DNA from: Daucus carota subsp. sativus
Lineage: Eukaryota; Streptophyta; Magnoliopsida; Apiales; Apiaceae
Direction of reading: 5' to 3'
Assembly: GCF_001625215.2 (NCBI RefSeq)
Contig: NC_030381.2
Location: 3,001,131 to 3,065,130, forward strand
Length of the DNA: 64,000 nucleotides
Within the stretch, counting starts at the first letter, position 1. Each line of letters starts with the position of its first letter. Made by a program: the position numbers and the translations under genes. The notes beneath the pieces are model-generated. The model saw nothing but the letters and a program-made list of their open reading frames with translations. It was not told the DNA's origin and made no database searches. This document shows, in pieces, positions 19,376 to 37,300 of this stretch.

Positions 19376-22300
19376 ATGGCGACTATGTCCGTGCCCCATG
19401 ATCCGGAGAAGGTTGAAGAAGAGTTTGTACTACTCGACCTGAATGCTGTTTCTGAACAAGTTGAAATCCAACCAAATGCACCATATGTCCTATCTGTAGG
19501 TTTTTCTAACAATCTGCATCATTTCTTCCTCTTGTTCTTTTCGTGATCCATTTTTATTAATGAGAATTATTATTCAATTCTGAACTATATACATTCCATG
19601 TTCCTTGGATATCTATTCATGATCAGGGGCGGAGGGACAGAGAACAGAGGGTTCTCTCGAGTACCCTGAGTTTTATATTTTTATTATAAATTATACATTT
19701 ACACAAACAAAATAGTTGGTCCAAGTCAAGAGTGGTTATTACTTTGTATGTGTCCTGCCCAGATATCTGAAACAGTATTAACCATAAACTCACTGGCTAT
19801 CCTGGAGTCTGTTAGCATATTTATATACTATTACTGCAGTTTATGGTCCTCTCCTCTACCCCCTGGTTTATGTCTATTATTAATTCATGTGTACATAGTC
19901 TCTGGAACAGCATAGCAACATGTAAACTATTAAAGATAGTTAATTGTATGTTAAAAATAAAATTCATTGCTTATTTAAGAGTACCCTCATATTTATTTCT
20001 GGCTCTGCCACTGTTCATGATTGTCAAAATCATCTATTTTCTTTACTGCTTCAATGTTTTTTAATGGAAACACAGCTTCTCCTTGAGTTTCTCTACTCTG
20101 TGGAGCTCCTTTTTGTGGGACTCCATGTTAGCATATTATGATCATCGCACCTTTTCCTTTGAGGTCTTGATGGTATTACTTTTGTATTCCTCACTAAATG
20201 CATATATTTTTCTTCTCAATATGATTGTCTGATTTACTATAAAACTGCAGGGTTTGGACACCTTGAACCCTACATTGATTATTAACAACAAATTGAAACT
20301 GGTGAGTTAAGGCCACAGAAGCAGTTAGGGAGCTCTTTGTACTTGAAATTTTCTTATCACTATTGTATATGTTTTCTAATACTGTATGCTTTGAATATCT
20401 TTTTTGACTTCTTATTTATGACAATCTTCACAGTTCACGCTTTCCCTTTCCTTTCTCTGATATATTGATTTTTTGCCTACATGAATTTGCTTAGATCAAG
20501 ACTAGTCTGTTTACTTAAATGCTAACCTTTGCCATGTCTTATTATAAAATATTTATTGATTAACTTCAAATCAAGATTATCTGAATCTTATTAGCAAATT
20601 GAAAGAAACCTTTCTATTTTATCGCCAAGAATAACATCAGTGTTGTTTATCTTTGTTGACAGTTTGTTACGATACATGTTAAAGGAAATTGAAACCAGTA
20701 AAAATTTCCAGAAGAGATTAAAAAGAAAAGGTTAACTAGGAGCTGTAGCAATTATATCGGTGTCCAGTAGTTATATTGGCGTGTTATTAATTCTACATCG
20801 AATAGTTTATTCTGTGTATTAGTTTCTTTGGAATAATATGCTAAGAGAGTAAATGTCTTGTTGCAGTAAAAATGCAATGGTATCACATGTGTGAACTTAT
20901 TTTTTTGATCCATGAATGAAGATTGTCTTTTAATTCATCAGTGATCAAGTATTATCATATCAACTTTGTTAAAAAGATTATGCACCGGTTCCTTATACTT
21001 CGCAAGTTTGTAGCCTATAATTGACTATCTTAGGCTGGTGATGGTACCGGTACTTGTTTTTACAGGTAGGAGAGTATGTAGAAACAATTGGGACATGCCT
21101 GGTCTTTAGCGAAAGTGGTAAGCGGATTTTCTTTCTGATTATGGTACATGTTTGCTCACATCAATGATACTAAGAAAACCTTTTTTTAGTGAGTAGTGAG
21201 AATAACAATTGTAAACTCCTAAATGCAGAAGCAGAACCATTGTTTTGCACATCTTCTACACAATTTGTAATATATATTGTTCGGCTGTTTTTTAAACAAT
21301 TGTTTTCACTATTCTCGTGCTAAAATGTGTTACCTACCCATAGAGGCACAATTGTGAAAGAACTACGTAGTGTTCAAACAATCTATTTGGCGTTCTTTAG
21401 AAAAATCTATTCCCAAGTGGGAAAGAACTGAAGATATTTTTGACACCATTGCTTTGTTCATTTGGTTTACCATGCTCTTCTCAAATGTACAAGTTAATAG
21501 CATAAGAATTCTCTATCTTTATTGCTTTTTGTTTCTGTAGCAGAAAGGGCTAGATAAGTTTTGGCCTTTTTAGGGATAATAGTAAGGTGCCGTTTGAGCA
21601 CCATGTGGTGTTTATGTTTGTTTTCAATGATTATAGTTTACTTATAATATGCATTTTCTTATATAGAATGACCCTATCACGTAATCAGTATATCAGTTAA
21701 GATGCTAAATGCTGAGTATTAAAATAGTTAAGATACTGAGACTTGTTTTTATTGATCTTATTTGAGCTACACTGTATAGTCTGTTTTGGCAGTAAACCCT
21801 TATGAAAACTTTTCTGCAATGTACTGACTACTGACATTAGAAAAAATTAATGTAAAATGCAGTTATATTCTTTCACTTGGCTAAATATGAACCTGGAATA
21901 TTTTTATTACCAGCAAATTAGGATAGTTTAGGAATAAATATATTACTGAATTTATTATTCATGAAATGTTTTAAGCAAGATTTGAACTTGGATCAACTAT
22001 ATATTGTAACATTTCTCAAATCTGACCAAGGATATAACATACCAGTGAGTTGGACATAATATCATTGCAACTGAATTTTGAAATTCAGTGGGGGCTTAAC
22101 CTTCAGTTGGCCTTGGATAGGTCACTCATAGGTATCGTCCTTCTCGTTATATAACTAATTGGGGTTTTTTTTTTGACTTGCCAAATTTAGACTGCGCCTC
22201 CGCCTCCTTTTCATTTAGTCATTGCAGATGAACCTACCTTCTGAAAAGCCATTCACATGCATTTCAATGATACATTTGAACCTTTTGTTGTAAAAAGCTC

Positions 22301-22653
22301 TGTCGATATAACATTATATTCAGATACCTCTCATCATAGTAAAAGCTAGTTAGCAGTGCTACATCACGTCTCACCATATGAATCTTCTTGCAGATGCCAC
22401 TCCGGTGGTCCATGTGGAGACGGGACCTTCTGAAGCAAACCTTTTCTCAGGCGCATGCATAATCGACCCCAATCAAGCTTCAAGCAAGCAAGTCAAGCCA
22501 GTAGCTCAGCTACAAAAAATACTCAAGTTCAGGTTAGCCGAAGAAGTTGATTGCAGATACTTAACAGCAGATCGGAATGCTATTGCAAGAGAAATGAATG
22601 ACCGTAGCACAAGAACAAAAATTCAATATGACCACATGCAGGGCACTTCGTAG
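19376..22653 (+). CDS. GTF3C6: TFIIIC subunit, tau55/GTF3C6 family
   Basis: Four coding exons, 19376-19495, 20251-20301, 21066-21117 and 22394-22653, all GT-AG, make a 160-residue protein that closes in frame. The conserved TFIIIC_sub6 block runs over about residues 12-115: EEEFVLLDLN, PNAPYVLSGLDTLNPTL, GEYVETIGTCLVFSES, then GPSEANLFSGACIIDPNQ and QVKPVAQLQKILKFRL. TFIIIC binds the internal A and B boxes of tRNA genes and recruits TFIIIB and RNA polymerase III; this subunit belongs to the tauA-side module in yeast and human. The start Met follows an intron acceptor by three bases, so the first exon(s) are 5' UTR. A second in-frame Met is at residue 4. The tail after about residue 120 is Arg/Asp/Asn-rich and variable. 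A hAT MITE sits in intron 1. Confidence 0.93.
19624..20013. mobile_element. hAT-type MITE, 390 bp, 8-bp target duplication
   Basis: A perfect 8-bp duplication, TTCATGAT, flanks it (19616-19623 and 20014-20021). Ends CAGGGGCGGAGGGACAGAG and CTGGCTCTGCCACTG form an imperfect inverted repeat of the GGGCGGAGCCAG type seen in many plant hAT MITEs. It has no transposase. It is inserted in the first coding intron of the TFIIIC-subunit gene. Confidence 0.88.
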
Positions 22654-23438
22654 TTTTTCCTATCAAAATTGGTTGTACATGAAGCAAATCAGTTCGGTTT
22701 ATATGTTCGCTTTGATTTAAGCAAGGGTGGTATGTAAAAAGCTGATATCCACAAGGCTTGTGATGAAGGGCAATATAATAGGGTGTTTGGTTTAACTTAA
22801 AATGGTGTTTACTGTTTATCAGTTCGAAATTATTTATAAGTAAAAAGTAATTTTTAATTTATATATTTGAATATAAGAATTATTAATATAATAATAAATA
22901 TTACTATAAATTATCTTTTATTGAAAAATCAAACTTTAAACATAAAAATAAGTCATTAAAAAAGCTAGCACTTTTATCTCATATTCGAATTTATAAATCA
23001 AAAACTAATTTATAATTTTTTTACACAAACAAAGTCTAACACTCCAACCCTGCATTTCAGCATTACCAATTTACCGTGCATGCGTGAGTCAAAATGAGTC
23101 AAAATCAACAAATCACTTCATATTCATTTCGAAAAACCAGACCAACCATCTTTATCATTCTTCCGTAGGTTTTTTTTTTTTTTTTTTGATTTAAAGTCAT
23201 TTTCATTTAAATTTGACTAATAGGCTCTTTATTTACGTTAAACTCCAAAAAAATTTAGAAATTAATATATTGATTTTTTTTTCTTTTCATAGAAGACCTG
23301 GGACAAACCACCAAAAAATTAAGACAACAAAATCTGTTCTAACAGTGGATTAACCGAAACATAAAATAAACTGCGAAATCTTAGAGCGAAAAGACACCCA
23401 TATCGATCGAAAATAATATACAGGATTTTCCCAGCACA
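22654..23438. other. Short intergenic region with MITE-like remnant
   Basis: Contains the 3' UTR of the TFIIIC-subunit gene and the promoter of AP-4 beta. At about 22781-23037, ends reading GGGTGTTTGG and ACACAAACAAAGTC flank an AT-rich, TTTATAAG-repeating core; this looks like a worn hAT- or Tourist-type MITE but I see no clean target duplication. A T-run is at 23169-23188. No coding exon is seen. Confidence 0.55.
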
Positions 23439-23489
23439 ATGGAGAGTAATTAAATTCGAAATTCGATTAGCAGCTTCATGAATCTGTAA
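23439..23489 (+). promoter_or_regulatory. Two minimal upstream ORFs before AP-4 beta
   Basis: ATG GAG AGT AAT TAA at 23439-23453 and ATG AAT CTG TAA at 23478-23489 precede the main ATG at 23505 by 51 and 15 bases. Whether they are transcribed depends on the unknown transcription start. If they are, they would tend to reduce main-frame initiation. Confidence 0.4.
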
Positions 23490-23504
23490 TATCGCCCGGA
23501 GACG

Positions 23505-29910
<6,406 letters not shown>

Positions 29911-30057
29911 ACATTCAATTTAAGAAATTTGGAGTAATTGTAGAGTTGAGTGCTAGCGATCTTGATCATAGAATCTTATAAATTCGAGTTCCGGGTCTTT
30001 GTGTTAATAAAGGTTCCATTTTTGCATCTGTATCTTTCCTCCAGGTTTGAAGGCTCA

Positions 30058-30418
30058 GACCAAGTCCAACAGTGTCCTAGTTGGAGCCCTATATATATAA
30101 TAAAATATAATGTCCTAGTGATTTAGGACACTATACACATACATCTATTCCAACAATATGCCTTATCTTCATGCCTTATATTAAAATATTAATATATTTG
30201 AATACAACTATATATAAGCCAAGTATGAAAAGGTGTGAAAAGAGAGAGAAAGTGAATATTTTATGGATTAAAATAGTTTAGGACAAGTGTGGTAGTGCCT
30301 TATAAATAATGCACATGTATTGTGTCCTAGTGTTTTAAGGCACCACTAGGACACTGTTAGATTATATTTTTATCTCAAATGCTTTAAATTTTAACTTAGG
30401 ATACTGTTGGACTTGCTC
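30058..30418. mobile_element. MITE, about 360 bp, after AP-4 beta
   Basis: The left end GACCAAGTCCAACAGTGTCC and the reverse complement of the right end (GAGCAAGTCCAACAGTATCC) match at 18 of 20 bases. TCCTAGTG and CACTAGGACA motifs give further internal dyads. No clear target duplication remains. No coding capacity. Confidence 0.7.
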
Positions 30419-31392
30419 TTTCAAAAAAAAAAAAAAAAAAAAAGTCTAAGCTCAGATTTGTTTTCAAGACCCAGTGTAATGAATGCTCCCAAGGCCTAAC
30501 ATAAAATATACTGCAAAGAATTTCAATTCTAATAAGATATTGGTAAAATTTTAAATATTTGTATAAGATATCAAACTTTCAGCAACATTTGATAAAAATA
30601 CCAATATTTAAATAATAGTGTCATAAATTTCTCGAGTCAACCAGGCACCTTGAAATATACGCAATTACAAATATAATTAAAAAGATAAGATTGAAAAATA
30701 AATTTAAAAAGACAAACAAATCTTTATTAATTTTTTAACAAATCAAATATTTATTTTTGTACCAAACAAAACTAAAAAATAAAAAGGCGCGAGTTTCGTG
30801 TTAACTGATTCTAGGGTTTCCTCATGTCAACAGCTTCTAAAAATGGAAGTAAACTCAATCATCTTCTTCACCAATCCCAATGCTCACTATCTCAATTCAG
30901 CTGGACCAATACATACACACATATACATACACATGTGTATGTATATATCAGCACATACATATTGGCGCGATAAAGTCGCTACTCTTCTCAATATCTTCAA
31001 AACACCTCAAATGGTATGATTACACAACTCTCCACTCTTTTACATATATGATATGTGTGCGTGATTTTATATGTATAATTGTTTGATATGATAAAGTTCT
31101 GTAGCGATTGGTGCACGGAGGTTTTGAATATTGTTTCGAAACGTTCTTTCGGGACTTTTATCGAACATGTGGCCTGCATTGGGAATTTTTTTAGTTTTGT
31201 TTACACTGTGATAAGGATATTTCTGTGCGTGATTGGACTGATACTGTTTGCGAATTGTGGTTTGAGTTTGTTACGTCGTTGAATTAGGGGGAAATAGGGT
31301 TGGAGAAGTCATTGTTAACAATTTAGGGCATGAGATTCGATGGGAAAATAGTTTTAAGGATTAAAGATTCTCAAAAGTAAATGTTGGACTAA

Positions 31393-31730
31393 GAGCATCG
31401 CCAATAGAAGTTGCCGCTACTCATATGGCATGACACTCTTGGTTGCCAACCTATTGGAGTTATATGGTTACCAAGAAATTGCCTAGCAAAATTACCATAA
31501 TTTTGGCAACTTCTCTATTTAGCTAGATACATACTATAGTCCAAAAGGTATATTTAAATTTATCCATATTCATACATTTCATTATATATTTTACTATTGG
31601 ATTGTAGGGAACCCTTTTGGAAAACGGTTACCAAGATTGATATGGGTGTGAGAGAAAATAAACTAATAATATACTTTAATGATTTGTCAATGCTTGACAA
31701 ATTTCTTGGCAACTCCTATTGGAGATGCTG
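31393..31730. mobile_element. Tourist-like MITE, 338 bp, TAA target duplication
   Basis: Ends GAGCATCGCCAATAG and CTATTGGAGATGCTG are inverted repeats with few mismatches, flanked by TAA at 31390-31392 and 31731-31733. Internal GGTTACCAAG and TTGCCAAC motifs repeat in both orientations. It has the same terminal signature as the 14035 and 45061 elements but a different interior, so it is a separate subfamily. Confidence 0.82.
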
Positions 31731-32591
31731 TAATAAATCTTTGCATTTTTTTTTCAATGTAGTGGGCATTTTTCTTGGTTACTAGGTGAATTGCAGTAAT
31801 TAGTTTTTTGTTGCATTTTGGTATTATGCAATCTTGGAGTCCACCCACACTTTGATTCATTTACATTGAATTTTTAGTGTCATTATATTTCTTCTACAAT
31901 ATATTTTGAAGTCTTTTCTCTAGGAAGAGGCCAAGAAAAGTGTCCAACACAGGAGACTAAAATGCCTATAAATAAAATTAAGTGTTTAAATTAATCCAAT
32001 ATTCATCAATGAAATGAAAAGATTACAATAGCTTATGTAGAGTTAACAAGTACATATACTACATAAACGAAAAAAATCTTTTTCTTATACTACAGCCTAG
32101 ATACTTAAAGATATCTTATAGGGAATTCATGTGGTTGGTCAGTCTTCACAGGGTCCTATTTAGCTTCAAAAATAGAATTAATCAATAAAATGATAACATA
32201 GACTATTGTACTAAACATAATTAAAATTAAAGAAAATAACTACACATAGCACGGTCCAAAACATTTTCCCAATATTTGTTTAACATGCATAAAATTAAAA
32301 TTATCAATAACATGAAAGAATATATAATAATATATTGAAATGTGGTATTAATGAAATTTTAAAAAAAGATTTGAAAGAACAAAAATAAATAAATATATTT
32401 GATTAATAAAATATAAAATATTGAAGATAATGTGCAATCATAACTAAAATACATAGTCAAATATAAATTATTTATCCCTGAGTGAGCCTGACATTAAGAA
32501 TGTTTAATGATTAAGTAACATAGGGGGTGATTTTTGAGGATTTCCCCCCATAAAATCTAGGTGTATTCAATTCAAATTAGAATTAATATAA

Positions 32592-32801
32592 TGGCATGTT
32601 TAGGAACTTGCATTTTATTTTAAATTTTGGATTTAACCAAATGGCATGTTTGAATACACACGAAAAAAAGTTGGATTTGGATTTCATTGGAGATCCATGA
32701 CATTCAAATACTAGTATAAAGTTGAGTATTTGAATCACACCCCAAATCATTTCATTTGAAATCCAAAATTTGAAATGAAATACATGTTCCCAAACACAAT
32801 C
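32592..32801. mobile_element. MITE, 210 bp, second copy of the 9026 family
   Basis: TAA borders at 32589-32591 and 32802-32804. The left end TGGCATGTTTAGGAAC, the core TTGGATTTGGATTTCATT and the right part ATTTGAAATGAAATACATG match the CNX1-intron element at 9026-9228 in order and orientation. More diverged at the tips than the CNX1 copy. Confidence 0.72.
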
Positions 32802-34325
32802 TAAGATTCTGAGGTATTCAATTTGGATATTAAATTATGCTTTAAAATTTGGTATTTAAATAAGTATTTTAATTAATGTTTAAAAATACAGTAGTATTCG
32901 ATTAGGATTATATCAAATTCATTAAAATTTGATGGTATTCAAAGACTAGTTACTTTTTTTGAACTTTATAAGATGATGGATTGTGCGGATTTGTTAGTGT
33001 ATTTTATATTTTTGTAAATCTCTTCACAATCTATGAGATTCTAAAGGATTGTGTTTAAAGCGTAAGAACTTTACATTAATTCTACGAGATTTTTCCGTTT
33101 TCCTCAACTCCGCTAGACTCGGCATAGAATCAAAATCCACTGCAATCTATTAAAATCCATGGATTATTATTATTCCGTTAAAATCTAAACTGAAAACATA
33201 TATGTTAGCATTTAATTTAGATCGTAAAAAGTATTTTTAATCTAGTGATATTCAACATTAATCACAAAAACTTTTAAAATTTGGCGGTCAATTAAAAACT
33301 TATTGACTTTGAGGAATTACATATATAGGTGAATTTTGTTTTTTCATAGTGTCTTTTAGACTTCATAAAATCCCTCATAATTTCAAGAGATTATGATGGA
33401 TTGAATTCAAACTTTGCACTAAGTTTACCAACTTTGCATCGATTTGGTATGAGATCCAAATAAGCTAGACTCTATTAAAAGTCCGTAATCTGTTTAAATC
33501 TGAATTGTAATCTTTTAAAATATGAATTTTATACAACCCCATTATTGCCAAAATGATTGTACCTGCTTTCAAACTCCCTTTTGAGAAGGCCAAACCAACG
33601 TGAGTTGAAATGGTAATCGGCTTTCTAGTGTTTTTTAATAAGAATCTAAAATAAGAGCTATACATAGAATTAGCATAATCCTGTAATTATTCGGTTTTAT
33701 TCACCAACACTAGTTACAGACATGAAGTATATGAGTTTTATAAAGAAACGTTAACTGGAACAATAAAAATTCAAATGCCACAAGAATCTGCATTTAATAT
33801 TTTCTTTCAGATGGCAAAAACAATGTGCGAGAACAGGCCATCTGTCTTGACAGTTCTATACCACTATTTCTTTCTTTTGGTGTGTGTTTGTCTCCATGCC
33901 ATTCATGATGTGATGAGTGATGACAATGTAGAGAAGGACAATATAACTTTTGAGTTCTATAACGTAAAATAAGACGCACTAGAAATGTTTGTGATGCATT
34001 CAAATGCATAAGAACACACATTATAAATGTTACTTTCACAAACTTATAGCTGGACTCTTCACTTTATATGTATACACATGTTAGCTGCGGGCCCCATGAT
34101 CGATTAGTGATATGTTTAACATCTTCATATCTTTTTAAGTTATTGTAGATTTTCATGGATACTATACTTTGGCTCGTATTCATTATTAGGCCCCACGCCA
34201 GTCAAAGTTTATAGATGTTATGATCTTAAGGTAAGAGAAATACACATAAATAGACATATTGGGACGACTCAAATTATACTAATACAACACTCCTTGTCTC
34301 TTTCAAGCATCGTCCTTAATTTGCA

Positions 34326-37300
34326 ATGCCCCCTTCTTCATCCCTATCTGCACAAAGTGTCACCACCTCACTTTCTTCTACTTCTCAGTCTGCCCTCAAA
34401 TCATTCTCACCCCCACTGCCACCCTCTCATATAAATATGCCGCCGTCCCAGGCTAATGGACTTTTGTCAGCTCCACAGCCTTTCCCACCTCAAGTGTTGA
34501 ATGTACTTGCTTCACCACCTAGGCCAATCTCATTGTTCATGAATCCTAACGCTAAAGCTTTAAAATCCCTGTCGTTAAATAATTTAATGAGTCAAGCTGG
34601 TAAGAATGGCTCTAATGGTCTAATTGCCATCATTGGAATACCGGTAGCTGCTGTTCTCTTTGCCATTGTTATAGCTTTGATGATTTGTTACAGAAAAAGA
34701 AAAAATGATGTTCCTCTAGATTCTGATAGATTACCAATGCCGCAACCAAATGGTGAGATTTATATAAATTATATATTATTAAACATTATGGTAACCGTTG
34801 TGTGATCTGTTGGGGGAACTGCAAACAAAATATTTAAATGTCGAGTACATGTGTCAAAAATGAGATGTTGAGTGGGATAAGAGTAATATATAGTGTTGTA
34901 ATTGATAATTTTTTCCATGATTAAGATTTGTGACAGACATCAACATTGTTTTTTATGTAATAGGAAGTATTCTTGATTAACTCAGATTTGTTGTTTAAAA
35001 GCATTGTACTGTGTTCTTGATGCATTTCAGGGGATGTACTATTCCTTGAAGCATACAAATTAAGACTGTAAAGTTAGTCCGGCATAAGAAGTGTCAATCA
35101 GATCTACAAATTCTTCACAACCTTCATATATCAAATTAGGCAATCATATATCCATGCTGTTACTTTTCCTTATTAGAAAACCTTTGTTTTATTTGACAAA
35201 TTTATCTTTCAGTATATATGTCTACAAAATTTAGCAGTTATATTGTGTTTACATACACTCAAAAAGTTGATCTTGGTGGTTGAGGTGTTTCACTTTCTTA
35301 TATGCACGATATAGTAACTATCATCAGTCAAGCAATATTTTTTGATCTATGATGCAAAATCAGTTCTTCCACAAAAGATAAAAATGTCTTAAATTGGTAG
35401 TTTGTCTTGTGTTCCCTTTTTTGGTTGTTCTTGTTCATTTACAAATTGATGCGTAGGTTTTTTATTTTTAAATCTAACATTTAATAACTAATTTACTGAA
35501 GGTTTTTTGTATTTATATCTCATTTTGGTACCTTTATCAGATGCTATACATGATGCGCCATCACCTCCACACTTGCCACAGATTTCATATATACCTGGTG
35601 TTCATGGTAATCCTATGCCTTGGAATGTTATCCCACCACAAATTCGATTGAGCAACAGTATAAATCCTTCACCTAGTACTGAGGTCCAGGACAATCCTTT
35701 ATTACCTTTGTGTGGTGGAGATTTTACGATTCAGGAACTATCCTTAGCAACCAGAGGTTTCTCACAAGCAAATCTTCTCGGGAAAAGTGAATTTGGATCT
35801 GTTCACAAAGGTGTTCTTCCGAGTGGGAGAAGGATTGCAGTTAAGTGGCTTAAGATGGATAATAGGCAGGGCATGAAAGAAGTTTTTCAACAGGAGGCGG
35901 AGATCATTGGTCGAGTACATCACAGACATCTTGTTTCATTGGTTGGCTACTGCATCTCAAGGGCTGAAAGATTGCTTGTTTGTGAATTTGTTCCAAACAA
36001 CAATTTGGAATTCCATTTACATGGTAAGTTTAATTATTTTGTCATTCACTCTTCTCACTGTAATTATACTAATAAGTAATAACAATATTATTCGATAAGA
36101 AGTAAAATGTAATTTTGATTGAAACTCTCTAATAGTGTCTCTGTTTTTTTTCCATATATGACCAACTATATTTTCATCAAGTAACCTGTATATATGCCAA
36201 ATAAAACTGTATGGACCTTACTTCCATTAAAACCTGCTTGAAGCTTCTCCACCTCAGCAAATTTTTTAAAGTATACTATATATACGGAAAAAAGGGTTTC
36301 TGGTCGTTGATCCTTTTTTCCCCAATGTTTAGCCATCTGCGCATTGAATGGTGTATTGTCAAAGCAAGTTTCGTTAATAATCAAACCGTGTTATGAAAGA
36401 GTTTGTGCTTCGTAAATGGTATCTTTCTTTTCTAACGTTCATCTTGCGGATGGGAGCCATCTCAGTTTACTCTTTGATATTTATTTACTTTCCATAATTA
36501 ACATATGTGACACCCTACATGAATTTACTTTCTTTTTTATTAATATCTCTTAATAATAATTCGATTTAATAAGATATTTATGTCTACACAGTCGACTATC
36601 TTTCATTTTAAGATGCCTATAACTATATTTCTCCCAAACAATATTTTCAGGTAAAGATCAGCCTGTTCTGAACTGGGCAACTAGAATGAAAATTGCTATT
36701 GGGTCTGCAAAGGGACTCGCATATCTTCATGAAGATTGTAAGTGCCATCATTCCTGCTTTTGTAGTTTGCTAGTGCCCAGTGAAGCAGCGCTCAGAAAGT
36801 TGATTAACATGCCAAGTTTTGTGTGTGTGTGTGTATTCCCTTGATTTAGATTGAGTTGGCAACTTGACATTGTAGTGTAAACCTACCTTAGGGGTACACA
36901 ATCCTAAATTCTGAATATGATTTTACACGCATCAAATAATCCTTCTATATAATGATATGTATCATCTGTGCTCTTCCTGTTGTCCTCGTTATGTATATAT
37001 TTGACATGGTACCTGAAGTATTAGCAAGTTCTTCTTGTGCACCAGGAGCTGTATAGCTATCTTGTCAATTATAAATATAGATATTTCTTTCTTCTTCTTT
37101 TTTCTTTTTTGGTATCAAAGGGATCTGGAATCTTTCAAGTGCTAGGCTTTTATGCATGTCTTATTAACTGAACCAAATTGTTATGGTTATAATTTATCTT
37201 GCAGGCCAACCTTCTATTTTTCATCTTAACATGAAGGCTTCAAATATTCTTCTAGACTCCGACTTTGAGGTGAAGGTAATAATCAAGTACAAATATAACT

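Larger units (their letters stand above)
29911..34325. other. Intergenic region between AP-4 beta and the PERK-like gene
   Basis: About 4.4 kb containing the AP-4 beta 3' UTR (AATAAA at 30006-30011), a poly-A run at 30423-30442 and several MITEs, annotated separately. About 32550-33420 has repeated TATTCAATT, ATTAAAATTTGA and AATCCATGGATT-type motifs like the body of a worn non-autonomous transposon, into which the MITE at 32592 may be inserted. Small open frames at 30844-31016 and 31079-31282 have no recognisable motifs, apart from a hydrophobic helix in the second. Confidence 0.6.

Noticed and set aside
4561..22653. Functional link between the tRNA-Phe gene and the TFIIIC-subunit gene because they share a window
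   Set aside because: TFIIIC acts on all tRNA genes. Fifteen kilobases of separation and an unrelated gene between them make proximity meaningless.
37112..37124. TTTGGTATCAAAGGG as a second retrotransposon primer site
   Set aside because: It lacks the full TGGTATCAGAGC match, has no LTR tip before it and lies in a PERK-like gene intron.
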